This document shows positions 45,481 to 54,586 of a DNA stretch of 64,000 nt, in pieces. The translations under genes were made by a program, and so were the position numbers. Numbering within the stretch: the stretch's first letter is position 1; every line of letters starts with the position of its first letter. Source of the stretch: Streptomyces sp. cg36 (lineage in GTDB: Bacteria > Actinomycetota > Actinomycetes > Streptomycetales > Streptomycetaceae); the NCBI RefSeq assembly GCF_041080675.1, contig NZ_CP163520.1:1426001-1490000 (forward strand), given 5' to 3'. A model generated the notes under the pieces. That model had not been told where the DNA came from. It was given only the letters and a program-made list of their open reading frames with translations, and searched no databases.

Positions 45481-47193
45481 TCAGCGCCGCTGGTGCTCCT
45501 GCTCCGCTTCCCGCCCGTGCTCCTGCTCGGGCTCGGGGCCGTGCTCCGCATGGCCGGAATGCGCCGCCTGGATCTGGCGGTACTCCTCGGGCGTCGCCTT
45601 CGGTACGTGCGAGCCCTCCCCGTACATCGCCGCCGACAGCTTGGCCCGCAGCCGCTCGGAGCGCGTGACCCGGCGCCGGACGCCGTTGTCGTCGACCTCC
45701 GGGCCCAGCTCGAAGAGCGCGGGCTGCTCGTGGTGGGTCAGCTTGTACAACTGGCCCTGGTCGAGCGGCTCGTGGACCTCCACGTACTCGCCGTGCGGCA
45801 GCATCTTGATGACACCGGTCTCCCGGCCGTGCAGCACCTTCTCCTTGTCGCTGAGCTGCAGTCCGTGGCAGATCCGCTTGGTGACGACGAACGTGAGGGC
45901 CGGCACCGCGAAGAAGCCGATCCGGACGAACCAGGTGATCGAGTTGATCGACAGATGGAAGTGGGTGGCCCACAGGTCGTTGCCGCCGCCCACCAGGCAC
46001 ACGAAGTACATGGCCAGCCAGGCGGTGCCGAGGCCGGTGCGGACCGGGTGGTTGCGCGGCCGGTCGGCGATGTGGTGCTCGCGCTTGTCCCCGGTGACCC
46101 ACGCCTCGATGAACGGATAGGCGCCGATCGCCGCCAGCAGCAGCGGGAACAGGGTGAACGGGATGAGGACGCCGAGGGCGAGCGTATGGCCCCAGGCGTT
46201 GATCTCCCATCCCGGCATCACCCGGATCAGGCCCTCGGAGAAGCCCAGGTACCAGTCGGGCTGGGCGCCGGTGGACACCAGGTCGGGGCGGTAGGGGCCC
46301 ATCTCCCACACGGGGTTGATGCTGGCCACCGCGCCCATCACCGTCAGCAGCCCGAAGACCAGGAAGAAGAAGCCGCCCGCCTTGGCCGTGTAGATCGGCA
46401 TCAGGGGCGCGCCCACCACGTTCTTCTCGCCGCGGCCGGGCCCGGCGAACTGGGTGTGCTTGTGGTAGAAGACCAGGATCAGATGGGTCACCACCAGGCC
46501 CAGGATGAGCCCCGGCAGCAGCAGGACGTGCGCCGAGTAGAGCCTGGGGATGATGTCGTGCCCCGGGAACTCGCCGCCGAAGAGGAAGAACGAGATGTAC
46601 GTGCCGATCACCGGGATCGACAGGATCGCCCCGTCGGCGAACCGGATGCCCGTGCCGGACAGCAGGTCGTCGGGGAGCGAGTAGCCGGTCAGGCCCGTGA
46701 TCAGCGCGGTGAACAGGATCGTCCAGCCGAACAGCCAGTTCAGCTCGCGCGGCTTGCGGTAGGCCCCGGTGAAGAACACCCGCATCATGTGGACGAGGAG
46801 GCCCGCGCAGAAGACCAGCGCGGACCAGTGGTGGATCTGCCGGATCAGCAGTCCGCCGCGCACCTCGAAGCTCAGGTCGAGGGTGGATTCATAGGCCCGG
46901 GTCATCCGTACGCCGTTGAGCGGGGTGTACGCGCCGTGGTAGACGACCTCCACACCGCTCGGCTCGAAGAAGAGGGTCAGATAGATACCGGTCAGAATGA
47001 GGACGATAAAGCTGTAGAGGCAGATCTCGCCGAACATGAAGGACCAGTGGTCCGGGAAGATCTTGCGCATCTGGGTCCTGGCGAGCGAGTAGATGCCCAG
47101 CCGCCCGTCCGCCCAGTCGGCCAGCTTCTCGCCCTTCTTGGGCTCCGCCGGTCGTGAGGTGCTCTCCGTGCCGCTCTGCGTGGTGCTGCTCAT
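45481..47193 (-). CDS. qcrB: Cytochrome bc1 complex cytochrome b subunit (orphan copy)
   Basis: 570 aa from ATG 47193. The two haem-b histidine pairs are present, each with the expected spacing: HHWSALVFCAGLLVH and HVLLLPGLILGLVVTH. The quinol-site motif reads PDWYLGF rather than PEWY, as in actinobacteria. About eight to nine membrane helices are followed by a long cytoplasmic tail ending in Glu/His/Gln-rich residues (EPEQEHGREAEQEHQRR). QcrB oxidises menaquinol in the bcc-aa3 supercomplex. qcrC and qcrA, normally adjacent, are absent, so this is a paralogue beside the main operon copy elsewhere. Confidence 0.93.
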   Translation of the reverse strand: MSSTTQSGTESTSRPAEPKKGEKLADWADGRLGIYSLARTQMRKIFPDHWSFMFGEICLYSFIVLILTGIYLTLFFEPSGVEVVYHGAYTPLNGVRMTRAYESTLDLSFEVRGGLLIRQIHHWSALVFCAGLLVHMMRVFFTGAYRKPRELNWLFGWTILFTALITGLTGYSLPDDLLSGTGIRFADGAILSIPVIGTYISFFLFGGEFPGHDIIPRLYSAHVLLLPGLILGLVVTHLILVFYHKHTQFAGPGRGEKNVVGAPLMPIYTAKAGGFFFLVFGLLTVMGAVASINPVWEMGPYRPDLVSTGAQPDWYLGFSEGLIRVMPGWEINAWGHTLALGVLIPFTLFPLLLAAIGAYPFIEAWVTGDKREHHIADRPRNHPVRTGLGTAWLAMYFVCLVGGGNDLWATHFHLSINSITWFVRIGFFAVPALTFVVTKRICHGLQLSDKEKVLHGRETGVIKMLPHGEYVEVHEPLDQGQLYKLTHHEQPALFELGPEVDDNGVRRRVTRSERLRAKLSAAMYGEGSHVPKATPEEYRQIQAAHSGHAEHGPEPEQEHGREAEQEHQRR

Positions 47194-47301
47194 GCATCTC
47201 CCCCTCAGAAGGCCGGTAACAGGGTAAACACCCGAGTAGCCGCGCCAACAGCCCCTGCCCGGCCGTGAGTTGAGTGAGGCGGAACACCCCGGACGGCGCA
47301 C

Positions 47302-47341
47302 GGCCCGGCGCCCCCGTCTCCCGTACGGGGTGCACCGGGCC
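47302..47341 (-). terminator. Imperfect hairpin after the cluster's exporter gene
   Basis: GGCCCGG (47302-47308) pairs with CCGGGCC (47335-47341), and inner GC pairing continues imperfectly. It lies just downstream of the minus-strand MFS stop at 47365, ending the biosynthetic operon. Confidence 0.5.
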
Positions 47342-47364
47342 CGCCACCTCGGCGGATGCCGGGC

Positions 47365-48555
47365 TCAGCCGACCGCCTCCCCGGCCCGCGCCGCCCGCAC
47401 CCGGACCTCGGCCGCCGCGCTCACCAGCGTCAGCAGCACGGTGATGACCACCCCGCCCAGGATGGCCACCACCGGTGTCGAGCGGTCAAGGACGATCGCC
47501 GCCACCGACGCGGTGAGGGTGTAGCCGACGCCCTGCACCGCGTACTGGATGGAGTAGCCCGCCGTGTGCGCGTGCTCGGGCAGCCGCTCGCGCAGGCTCA
47601 GGCTGCGGGTCACCATCACCCCGGCCTGGAACACGCCCGCCGCCAGGAACGCGACCGCGATCCCGGCCAGGCCCGGCAGGACCGCCGACGTCGAGACGCA
47701 GACGGCGGTCAGCAGCAGGAAGACCAGGCTCTGGCTCCGCACGGTCCCCGGCCAGGTGCGCAGCCCGTACAGGAACGCACCGGCCGCACTGGTCAGCGAG
47801 AAGAGCGCGAGCAGCGCGCCCGACCAGTTGACGGTGAGGCCGCGGTATTCGAGCAGCGGGGTGAGGGCGAGTTCCGCGGTGGCCAGCATGGCCATGGCCG
47901 CCGCGCTGGTGAGGTAGATCGGCCAGACCGAGGCGAGCAGCCGCCCCCGCCCGCGACCGGCGGCCGGGGCCGCCTCGGTCCCGGCCGGTTCCCGCTCCGG
48001 AACGGGCAGTGCCGACAGGATCAGGGCGGCGGCGAGGAACCCGGCCGCGCCCAGCGCCAGCGGCGCGCCCGCCGAGACGTTCACCGCGAGCAGGACGACC
48101 AGCGCGGGCGCGCCGCCCCAGGTGATCTGGGTGAGGACGGTCTCGGCGCTGAGCGCCCTGGGCTCGTCGGCCTTGTCCACCATGGCGATGAGCATGCTGC
48201 GCATGCCGCCGGGACCGGCCGCCGGGGCGGCGCCGCCGAGGAAGGCCAGCGCGACGGTGGCGGCCACCGGGGCGTCGGGGAACAGGGCGAGCCCGCCGAA
48301 GGCCAGCCCGCCGACCGCCATCCCGGCCGCCAGGTGCCGGCGCGTGGGGTGCAGCCAGGCGCCGAGCGCCACCGACCCCAGCACCTCACCGAGGACGTAG
48401 GCACCCGCGAGGGTGGCGCCCAGCGAGTAGCCGCCGGAGGTGTCCCGGACGAGGAACACCAGGCCCAACGGGGCGATGGCGATGGGCAGTCGGCCCGTGA
48501 AGGCCGCCAGCATCCACAGCAGGACGTTTCGGGTGAGGATCTTGCGGTAGCTCAT
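47365..48555 (-). CDS. MFS transporter, probable product exporter
   Basis: 396 aa from ATG 48555 (AGGAAC upstream), about twelve membrane helices. The two halves are joined by a Glu/Pro-rich loop (PVPEREPAGTEAAPAAGRG). Residues GGMRSMLIAMVDKADEPRAL, then AETVLTQITWGGAPALVVL, fit the MFS middle-loop region. It is the last gene of the minus-strand operon, so export of the cluster product, and self-protection, is the natural role. No specific drug family can be assigned. Confidence 0.85.
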   Translation of the reverse strand: MSYRKILTRNVLLWMLAAFTGRLPIAIAPLGLVFLVRDTSGGYSLGATLAGAYVLGEVLGSVALGAWLHPTRRHLAAGMAVGGLAFGGLALFPDAPVAATVALAFLGGAAPAAGPGGMRSMLIAMVDKADEPRALSAETVLTQITWGGAPALVVLLAVNVSAGAPLALGAAGFLAAALILSALPVPEREPAGTEAAPAAGRGRGRLLASVWPIYLTSAAAMAMLATAELALTPLLEYRGLTVNWSGALLALFSLTSAAGAFLYGLRTWPGTVRSQSLVFLLLTAVCVSTSAVLPGLAGIAVAFLAAGVFQAGVMVTRSLSLRERLPEHAHTAGYSIQYAVQGVGYTLTASVAAIVLDRSTPVVAILGGVVITVLLTLVSAAAEVRVRAARAGEAVG

Positions 48556-48605
48556 GTTCCTGTTCTTCTCGTCGTCTTCTCGTCCCCGGGCGCGCGGCCC
48601 GGGCC

Positions 48606-49925
48606 TCAGCCGAACAGCTCGCCCAGGATCCGCTCGGCCTTCTCGGCGGCGGCCAGGTCCTCGGCGATCAGGCAGTACTCGACGGTGCCCCCGGCCCTGC
48701 TGTCGTCGGAGGTGATCACCACTCCGGTACGGGTGTCCGCGTCGAACGCCAGGCCGCGCTCTTCGAGGGCCGCCACCGCGCCCGCGAACGAGGGCACCTG
48801 CCACTGGTGGCGCTGGATCAGCACGCGCTCGCGCAGGAAGTCCGCGCCCACCAGCTGCTCGGCCACGTAGTTGATGTGGGTGGAGCCGCCGACCCGGCCG
48901 TTGAACTCGTTGATCAGGATCCGGCCGTCGGGCGTGACGATGCCGTCGACGCTGATCGGGCCCTGGTAGCCCATCGCCCGTACCGTCTCGCACAGCCGGT
49001 GCGCCTCGGCGAGGAAGTGCGGGAACCCGGGGTGGTCCGCCGACTGCGCGGGCACCACCAGGCCGTTGAAGATCGGCCCCATCAGCATCTCGCCGTGGCC
49101 GAACAGCTCGGTGGCCCCGGCCCCGATCCGGAACTCCGCGTACACCGGCACGCTGTCCGGGGTGTAGTCCTCGATCACCACCGGGCGGGTGTCGTCGTTG
49201 GAGTACCACTCCCACCGCTCGTCGAGGTGGTCGGCGAGCTCCTCCCGCCCGGCCAGGACCGTCACCTCGGGGGCGCCGATCGGGGTGACGTCGGCGCTGC
49301 GGCTGAGGATGGCGTTGCCGTAACCGGCGACGTGGAAGTCCTTCTTGACGATGGCGTGGCGGCCGTCGGCCAGCAGCTCCGCCAGGAACTCCTCGGCCTC
49401 GGCCCGGCCGAACGCGACCCGGCCCTCGGGCACCGGGCAGCCGATCCCGGCGGCGATCGCCCGGAACGTGGCCTTGCTGTTGAGCAGTTGGCCGCCGCCC
49501 TGGTGGATGTAGGGGAAGCCGGGCGTGGTCGCGCCGAGCCCCAGCGACCGGGTCAGCTCGATGACCGAGGGGTCGTAGTAGATCGGGAAGACCCCGTCGA
49601 GCCCGCCCTCGTCCGCGTGCCGCCGCAGCTGCTCCAGGAACGCGGCGTCCCGCCAGCGGTCCGGGGTGAGGACGTCGGCGCCGAGGCGGCCGGGCGGCGG
49701 CGCGATCACCGCGATCTGGGCCCGGTCGTGGCCGGTCAGCGCGGTGACGTAGGCCAGGAACTCCTCGCTGGGCACGTGCGGCACCACCAGGACGTCGCCC
49801 TCGGCGGCGTACCAGATCATGCGCTGGGCGGTCACGCCCGCCGTGCGGCGGTGCTCGGCGGTCAGCTCGTCGAGGTCGCCGACCATCTGCGCGGTGCGGT
49901 TGTTGGCTATGAACAGAGTGCTCAT
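48606..49925 (-). CDS. PGM1-like ATP-grasp peptide/amide ligase
   Basis: 439 aa from ATG 49925 (ATGA overlap with the isochorismatase gene). There is a pre-ATP-grasp N-terminal part (STLFIANNRTAQMVGDLDEL), a catalytic ATP-grasp core with ADGRHAIVKKDFHVAGYGNA (ATP-binding Lys), VYAEFRIG and the metal site GRILINEFNGRVGGSTHINY. The end resembles the PGM1 C-terminal domain. PGM1 from pheganomycin biosynthesis joins a nonproteinogenic amino acid to peptides. Here it could couple DHHA or the NRPS product to an amine or acid by acyl-phosphate chemistry. Family by memory of the motifs, reaction by inference. Confidence 0.82.
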   Translation of the reverse strand: MSTLFIANNRTAQMVGDLDELTAEHRRTAGVTAQRMIWYAAEGDVLVVPHVPSEEFLAYVTALTGHDRAQIAVIAPPPGRLGADVLTPDRWRDAAFLEQLRRHADEGGLDGVFPIYYDPSVIELTRSLGLGATTPGFPYIHQGGGQLLNSKATFRAIAAGIGCPVPEGRVAFGRAEAEEFLAELLADGRHAIVKKDFHVAGYGNAILSRSADVTPIGAPEVTVLAGREELADHLDERWEWYSNDDTRPVVIEDYTPDSVPVYAEFRIGAGATELFGHGEMLMGPIFNGLVVPAQSADHPGFPHFLAEAHRLCETVRAMGYQGPISVDGIVTPDGRILINEFNGRVGGSTHINYVAEQLVGADFLRERVLIQRHQWQVPSFAGAVAALEERGLAFDADTRTGVVITSDDSRAGGTVEYCLIAEDLAAAEKAERILGELFG

Positions 49926-50602
49926 CGGGGCTGGTTCTCCACTGTCGTTGCGGTGAGGGGGCGTGCTGCGGCGAGCTGTTCGACGGCCGCCCGGGTGGGC
50001 AGGACCACCGCGCAGCGCTCCGCCGCGTAGCCGAGGGCCATGCGGTGGTAGTCGGCCGTGAAGTCGGCGACCGCGTCGGAGACGAGGAAGGTCTCGATGT
50101 CGTTGGTGTAGGACTCCACGGCCGTGGCGAGCACCCCGATGTGGGCGTAGATCCCGCAGACGACGAGCTGGTCGCGGCCCTGGTCGCGCAGGAGGTCGAG
50201 CAGTCCGGTGCGGTGGAAGGCGCTGTAGCGCCACTTGGTGAACACCGTGTCGCCCGGCCGGGGTTCGATGCCCTCGACGACGGCGCGCTGTTCGGGGCCG
50301 ACCGTCATCCCCGGACCCCAGAAGTCGTTGAGCAGCCCCCGGTCCCGTACGGACATGCCGCCGGGCTGGGCCGTGTAGGCGACGGGCACGCCGTGCGCGG
50401 CGGCCCGCTCGCGCAGGGCGCGGACGTTGGCGGTCAGCGAGAGCACGGGCTCCTGCCCCGCCGGGAAGGCGTCCACGAAGTACCGCTGCATGTCGTGGAC
50501 GAGCAGGACCGCGCGGCGCGGGTCGATCCGCCAGCCGGCCCGGTTGGCGGGCAGCTCCGCCTCGGTCGGCGGCAGGTAGGGCTGGATGCCGGGAAGGGAC
50601 AT
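49922..50602 (-). CDS. phzD: PhzD-type isochorismatase
   Basis: 226 aa. The catalytic pair is present: Asp37 in LLVHDMQRYF and Lys123 in FTKWRYSAF, with VVCGIYAHIGVLATAVESYT as the family block. PhzD hydrolyses the enol-pyruvyl ether of 2-amino-2-deoxyisochorismate to give trans-2,3-dihydro-3-hydroxyanthranilate (DHHA). Its operon partner is a PhzE-type ADIC synthase, which favours that substrate over isochorismate. There is no aryl carrier domain. Confidence 0.93.
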   Translation of the reverse strand: MSLPGIQPYLPPTEAELPANRAGWRIDPRRAVLLVHDMQRYFVDAFPAGQEPVLSLTANVRALRERAAAHGVPVAYTAQPGGMSVRDRGLLNDFWGPGMTVGPEQRAVVEGIEPRPGDTVFTKWRYSAFHRTGLLDLLRDQGRDQLVVCGIYAHIGVLATAVESYTNDIETFLVSDAVADFTADYHRMALGYAAERCAVVLPTRAAVEQLAAARPLTATTVENQPR

Positions 50603-50618
50603 GGCTGGAGTGCTCTCT

Positions 50619-51839
50619 TTACTGGCCGGGCCAGGAGTCGGCCACGGCGATGGCTTGCTGGAGGTTGAGCCGGGGGTCGCAGAGCGTGGTGCTGACGGCG
50701 TCCGGCGCCAGGGGGCGGCTCTCGTCGAGCACGCACTCCTCGACCGGGTCGGGGGTCGCCTCCAGATGGAGTCCGCCCGCCGTGCCGCCCTCGGCGTCCA
50801 CGGCCGCCCGGAACCCGCGGACCTCGCGGACCAAGGCGGTCACCGCCCGGGTCTTGCGGCCGTCGCCGTCGGTGTAGGTGTTGCCGTGCATGGGGTCGCA
50901 GAGCCAGATCACCGGGTGTCCGGCCGCCCGTACGGCGGCGACCAGCGGCGGCAGCCGCTCGGCCACCGCGTCCGCGCCGAGCCGGGCGATCAGGGTGAGC
51001 CGTCCGGGCTGGCGGTGCGGGTCGAGCCGGGCGCACAGCTCCACCAGCTCGGCCGGGGTGGCCGCGGGCCCCACCTTGCAGGCCACGGGGTTGGCGACGG
51101 AGGCCAGCAGCGCCACGTGGGCGCCGTCCGGCTGCCGGGTGCGCTCGCCGATCCACGGCCAGTGGGTGGAGGTGAGGAACGTGCGGTTGTACGCGTCCCG
51201 GCGCAGCTGCGGCAGCTCGTAGTCGAGCGCCAGGGCCTCGTGGCTGGTCCAGATCCGGCCGCCGCCGGGCCACTCGTCCCGCCGTTCGCCCAGGTGGTCG
51301 AGCACGGTCGCGGCGGCGTCGTGGCAGTCGAGCATCCGCAGCGGGTCCGGCAGGCGGGCCACCGGGTCGAAGGCCGGACCGTTCACCAGCGGGCCGCGGT
51401 AGGCCGGGAGTTCGTGTCCGTCGCGCCGCTCCACCGGCTGGGAGCGCGGCTTGGCGTACTGCCCGGCGATCCGGCCCACCCGGACCACCGGGCGGCCCGA
51501 GTTGGCCTGGAGGACGCCCGCCAGGCAGTCGATGAGACCGGCCTTGCGCGCGACGACGTCCCAGGTGGGCTCGGACGGCTTCTCGGCGCAGTCGCCGGCC
51601 TGCACCACCAGCGCCTGCCCCTGGGCCACGTCGGCCAGCAGCGCGCGCAGGGCGACGATCTCACGGGCGGGCACCAGCGGCGGCCGGTCGGCGAGTTCGC
51701 CGCGCGCCTTCGCCAGGATCTCCGGGTCGGGCCAGGGCGGCTGCTGCTCGGCGGGGAGCAGCCGCAGCCGGTCGGTCTCCCCGGCGGGCAGGGGCAGCAG
51801 GGTGGCGTCCGGCCGCCGGACGGCTTGGGTGGTGTTCAC
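50619..51839 (-). CDS. Class II (plant-type) DAHP synthase
   Basis: 406 aa from GTG 51839 (GTGA overlap with phzE). Class II motifs are VVQAGDCAEKPSEPTWDVVA, VRVGRIAGQYAKPRSQPVER, RIWTSHEALALDYELPQLRR and VIWLCDPMHGNTYT. It condenses PEP and erythrose-4-phosphate at the entry of the shikimate pathway. As with PhzC in phenazine clusters, it boosts chorismate supply and may escape normal feedback control. Confidence 0.95.
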   Translation of the reverse strand: MNTTQAVRRPDATLLPLPAGETDRLRLLPAEQQPPWPDPEILAKARGELADRPPLVPAREIVALRALLADVAQGQALVVQAGDCAEKPSEPTWDVVARKAGLIDCLAGVLQANSGRPVVRVGRIAGQYAKPRSQPVERRDGHELPAYRGPLVNGPAFDPVARLPDPLRMLDCHDAAATVLDHLGERRDEWPGGGRIWTSHEALALDYELPQLRRDAYNRTFLTSTHWPWIGERTRQPDGAHVALLASVANPVACKVGPAATPAELVELCARLDPHRQPGRLTLIARLGADAVAERLPPLVAAVRAAGHPVIWLCDPMHGNTYTDGDGRKTRAVTALVREVRGFRAAVDAEGGTAGGLHLEATPDPVEECVLDESRPLAPDAVSTTLCDPRLNLQQAIAVADSWPGQ

Positions 51840-53824
51840 GAGTGGCTCTTCCGCGAGACAGGGGGCAGGGAAAGGGGGTCGCGCCCGGCGAGGGCCGTGG
51901 TGACGAGGTCGCGCAGCAGGGCCGGGCCGTCCTCGGTGAGCAGGGACTCGGGGTGGAACTGGGCGGTGGCGAAGCCGGGGCCGCGCAGTCCGTGCACCTC
52001 TCCGGTCCGTGCGTCCCGGGCGATCTCCACGGGCCCCGCGCACAGCTCGGACGCGGGCTCGGCCCGGTCGTGCGCCGAGGTCGCGGTGAAGGTGTTGTAG
52101 AACCCGGCCCGTATCCGGCGGCCGAAGAAGTCGATCTCTTCTTGGAGCCCCTGGTTGGGCACGGCCTTGCGGACGAGCGGGAGGCCGAGCCCGGCGGCGA
52201 GCACCTGGTGTCCCAGACAGACGGCGACCGTGGGGGTGCCCCGGGCCAGCAGCTCTCCGACCAGGGCGCGTACGGTGGCGATCTTCGGGTCGTCGGTCTG
52301 CCGGGGGTCTCCCGGTCCGGGGCCCACCAGCACCAGGTCGGCCGCGTCGACGGCCCGGCCGGGCAGGTCGTGCCAGGGCCGGACGGCCACCGACAGTCCC
52401 AGTGAGCGCAGTTGGTGGGCGAGCATCGCGGTGAAGGTGTCCTCGTTGTCCACCACCAGCACCCGCGCCGCGAGCGGCTCGGCCGGGCGGTCCCGCTCCG
52501 GGCGGGGGCCCAGCCAGAAGCGGGCCAGCCCGTCGTTGTGGCGGGCCAGTCCCTCCCGTACCCGGGGGTCGTCCGCGAGGGCGGGCGCGGCGGCCGGGGC
52601 CGGGCGGTCCGGGCCGGCCGGTTCGCGCAGCGCGGACAGCAGCCCCGCCACCTTGGCGTGGGTCTCCGCCACCTCGCCCGCCGGGTCGGAGTGGCGCACC
52701 AGGGTGGCCCCGACGCCGATCTCGCAGCGGCCGTCCGCACCGATCTCGGCGGTGCGGATGAGGATGGCGGAGTCCATGGCCCGCCGCCCCTGCCCGTCCC
52801 GGCCGACGAGCGCCAGCGCGCCGCTGTAGTACGAGCGTCCGCGCGGCTCGTACTGGCGCAGCACCCGGCAGGCGCTCTCCACCGGGCTGCCGGTGATGGT
52901 GGGCGCGAACATCGTCTCGCGCAGGATGTCCCGCACGTCGAACGGGCTCTGGCCGGAGAGGAAGTACTCGGTGTGCGCGAGCCTCGCCATCTCCTTCAGA
53001 TACGGTCCCTCGACCCGTACGCCCGGACCGCAGATCCGGGTCATCATCTTCAGCTCCTCGTCCACCACCATGTGCAGCTCCTCGCGTTCCTTGCGGTCGG
53101 CGAGCAGGGCGAGGGCGCCCTCGACGGTGGGGCCGGAGGGCGGGTAGCGGTAGGTGCCGCTGATCGGGTTCATGGTGACGGTGCCGGCCGCGAGGCCGAC
53201 GTGCCGCTCGGGCGAGGCGCCGACGAAGGTGCGCTCGCCGGTGTGGACGAGGAAGGTCCAGTACGCGCCCTGCTCCCGGGCCAGCAGCCGGCCGAAGAAG
53301 CTCAGCGCCGCCGCCGGGGACCAGCCCTCGACGGTGGCGGTGAACGACCGCTTGATGACGAAGTTGGCGCCCGCGCCCTGGCCGATCTCCTCGGCGAGCA
53401 CCTTGCGGACGATCCCCGCGTACTCCTCGTCGTCGAGGTCGAAACCGGCGTCGGTGAGCTCCAGCGGGACGTCGGGCAGCGCGGAGCACAGGTCGGCGGT
53501 GGGCAGCAGGTGCTGTTCGCGCACCCGCAGCACGGTGAGCGGCGCCCCGTCGTCGTTGCAGGCGTAGCCGCGCTCGGTGATCTGGCGGTAGGGCAGCAGC
53601 GCCAGCAGCTCGTGGCGGGGCCCGGTGGCCGGGGGCGCGTCCGTGCGCGGCGCCTCGTCGAGCGGCAGGTCCGCGATCCGCTCGACCGCCTCCGCCTCGC
53701 CCAGCAGCAGCTCGACCCGGTCGCGGCCGGTGGCGTGCGGGCGGTGCAGCAGCGCGAAGGGCGAGCCGTCGAGGAGCTCGGGACGGAGGGTGAACGGGCT
53801 CGCGCCCGCTTCCGGTTCAGCCAT
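51836..53824 (-). CDS. phzE: PhzE-type 2-amino-2-deoxyisochorismate synthase (fused chorismate-binding and glutaminase domains)
   Basis: 662 aa. Residues about 1-430 are the anthranilate-synthase-I-like chorismate-binding domain (GERTFVGASPERHVGLAAGT, TMNPISGTYRY, MFAPTITGSPVESACRVL). Residues about 460-655 are a class I glutaminase with nucleophile CLGHQV and FHPES. The link VPNQGLQEEIDFFGRR followed by GFYNTFTA is distinctive of PhzE. It converts chorismate and glutamine to ADIC without losing pyruvate. Distinction from a fused TrpEG anthranilate synthase rests on these motifs and the phzD neighbour. Confidence 0.92.
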   Translation of the reverse strand: MAEPEAGASPFTLRPELLDGSPFALLHRPHATGRDRVELLLGEAEAVERIADLPLDEAPRTDAPPATGPRHELLALLPYRQITERGYACNDDGAPLTVLRVREQHLLPTADLCSALPDVPLELTDAGFDLDDEEYAGIVRKVLAEEIGQGAGANFVIKRSFTATVEGWSPAAALSFFGRLLAREQGAYWTFLVHTGERTFVGASPERHVGLAAGTVTMNPISGTYRYPPSGPTVEGALALLADRKEREELHMVVDEELKMMTRICGPGVRVEGPYLKEMARLAHTEYFLSGQSPFDVRDILRETMFAPTITGSPVESACRVLRQYEPRGRSYYSGALALVGRDGQGRRAMDSAILIRTAEIGADGRCEIGVGATLVRHSDPAGEVAETHAKVAGLLSALREPAGPDRPAPAAAPALADDPRVREGLARHNDGLARFWLGPRPERDRPAEPLAARVLVVDNEDTFTAMLAHQLRSLGLSVAVRPWHDLPGRAVDAADLVLVGPGPGDPRQTDDPKIATVRALVGELLARGTPTVAVCLGHQVLAAGLGLPLVRKAVPNQGLQEEIDFFGRRIRAGFYNTFTATSAHDRAEPASELCAGPVEIARDARTGEVHGLRGPGFATAQFHPESLLTEDGPALLRDLVTTALAGRDPLSLPPVSRKSHS

Positions 53825-53836
53825 GTCGAGTCCTTG

Positions 53837-54586
53837 TCAGCTCTGGGGGGTCGCGGACGGATCCCCGGGGAGGTCCGCGAGGAAGCCGTCGATGTGGTGG
53901 CGCAGCGCGGGCAGCCGGTCCGCGTCGAGCGCCTCGAAGTGGTCGCAGCCCAGCTCGCGCACGCGCAGGCGCGGGGCGCGCCGGGTCCACTGCGCCACCT
54001 GGTCGGGGCCGCGCCCCTGGGTGCAGGAGACCAGCAGGACCGGTCCGTCGAAGCCGTCCGAGGCCGTGTGGCCGTGGGCCGCGTCGAGGTGGGCGGCGGC
54101 GACGTCGCGCAGCCGCGCCCCCTCGTCACCGGTCGGCTCGAACCCCATGGACCGGCCGATCCGCTCCAGCGACTCGGCGCGCCCGAGTCCCTCGCGCTCG
54201 GCCAGCTCGGCGTAGCTGTCGATCAGCACGACGGCCGCCGGGGCGGTCCCCCGCCGGGCGAGCCGCGCCGCCACTTCCCAGGCCAGCACCCCGCCGAGCG
54301 ACCAGCCGATGAGGTGGCGGGGCGGGCGCGGCAGGGAGGCGATCGCGTCGAGGCAGCGCTCGACCATGGCGGGCACGTCGTGGTCGGGCCGTTCGCCGGG
54401 CATCAGGCCCTGGGCGCGCACCGCGTGCACCGGGCCCCAGCGGGTGAGGGCGCCCGCCAGCGCGTAGTACGGGCCGATGCCGCCGCCCGCCGCCGGAAGC
54501 AGCACGCTCTGCCCGTCGCCGCCCGCGCCCCGGCCCAGCGGGACGAGGAGGGGGGAGACGGTGTGCGGAGGTGGGGTGGTCGTCAT
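53837..54586 (-). CDS. Type II thioesterase-like alpha/beta hydrolase
   Basis: 249 aa from ATG 54586, overlapping the NRPS stop (ATGA). The motifs are LLPAAGGGIGPYYALAGALT, the nucleophile elbow LIGWSLGGVLAWEVAARLAR, an acidic residue in the VLLIDSYAEL strand and the terminal ELGCDHFEALDA carrying the catalytic His. The layout matches NRPS thioesterase domains such as those closing EntF-type modules. As a separate protein it may release the product from the PCP or edit misloaded modules. The NRPS has no fused TE, so product release is the first choice. Confidence 0.88.
   Translation of the reverse strand: MTTTPPPHTVSPLLVPLGRGAGGDGQSVLLPAAGGGIGPYYALAGALTRWGPVHAVRAQGLMPGERPDHDVPAMVERCLDAIASLPRPPRHLIGWSLGGVLAWEVAARLARRGTAPAAVVLIDSYAELAEREGLGRAESLERIGRSMGFEPTGDEGARLRDVAAAHLDAAHGHTASDGFDGPVLLVSCTQGRGPDQVAQWTRRAPRLRVRELGCDHFEALDADRLPALRHHIDGFLADLPGDPSATPQS

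Noticed and set aside
49922..50602. Catechol siderophore isochorismatase (EntB-like)
   Set aside because: There is no aryl carrier domain, no 2,3-dihydroxybenzoate AMP ligase and no dehydrogenase; PhzE upstream points to ADIC as substrate.
51836..53824. Fused anthranilate synthase TrpEG
   Set aside because: The VPNQGLQEEIDFFGRR...GFYNTFTA segment and the overlapping phzD neighbour indicate PhzE; TrpEG normally sits alone or with trp genes.
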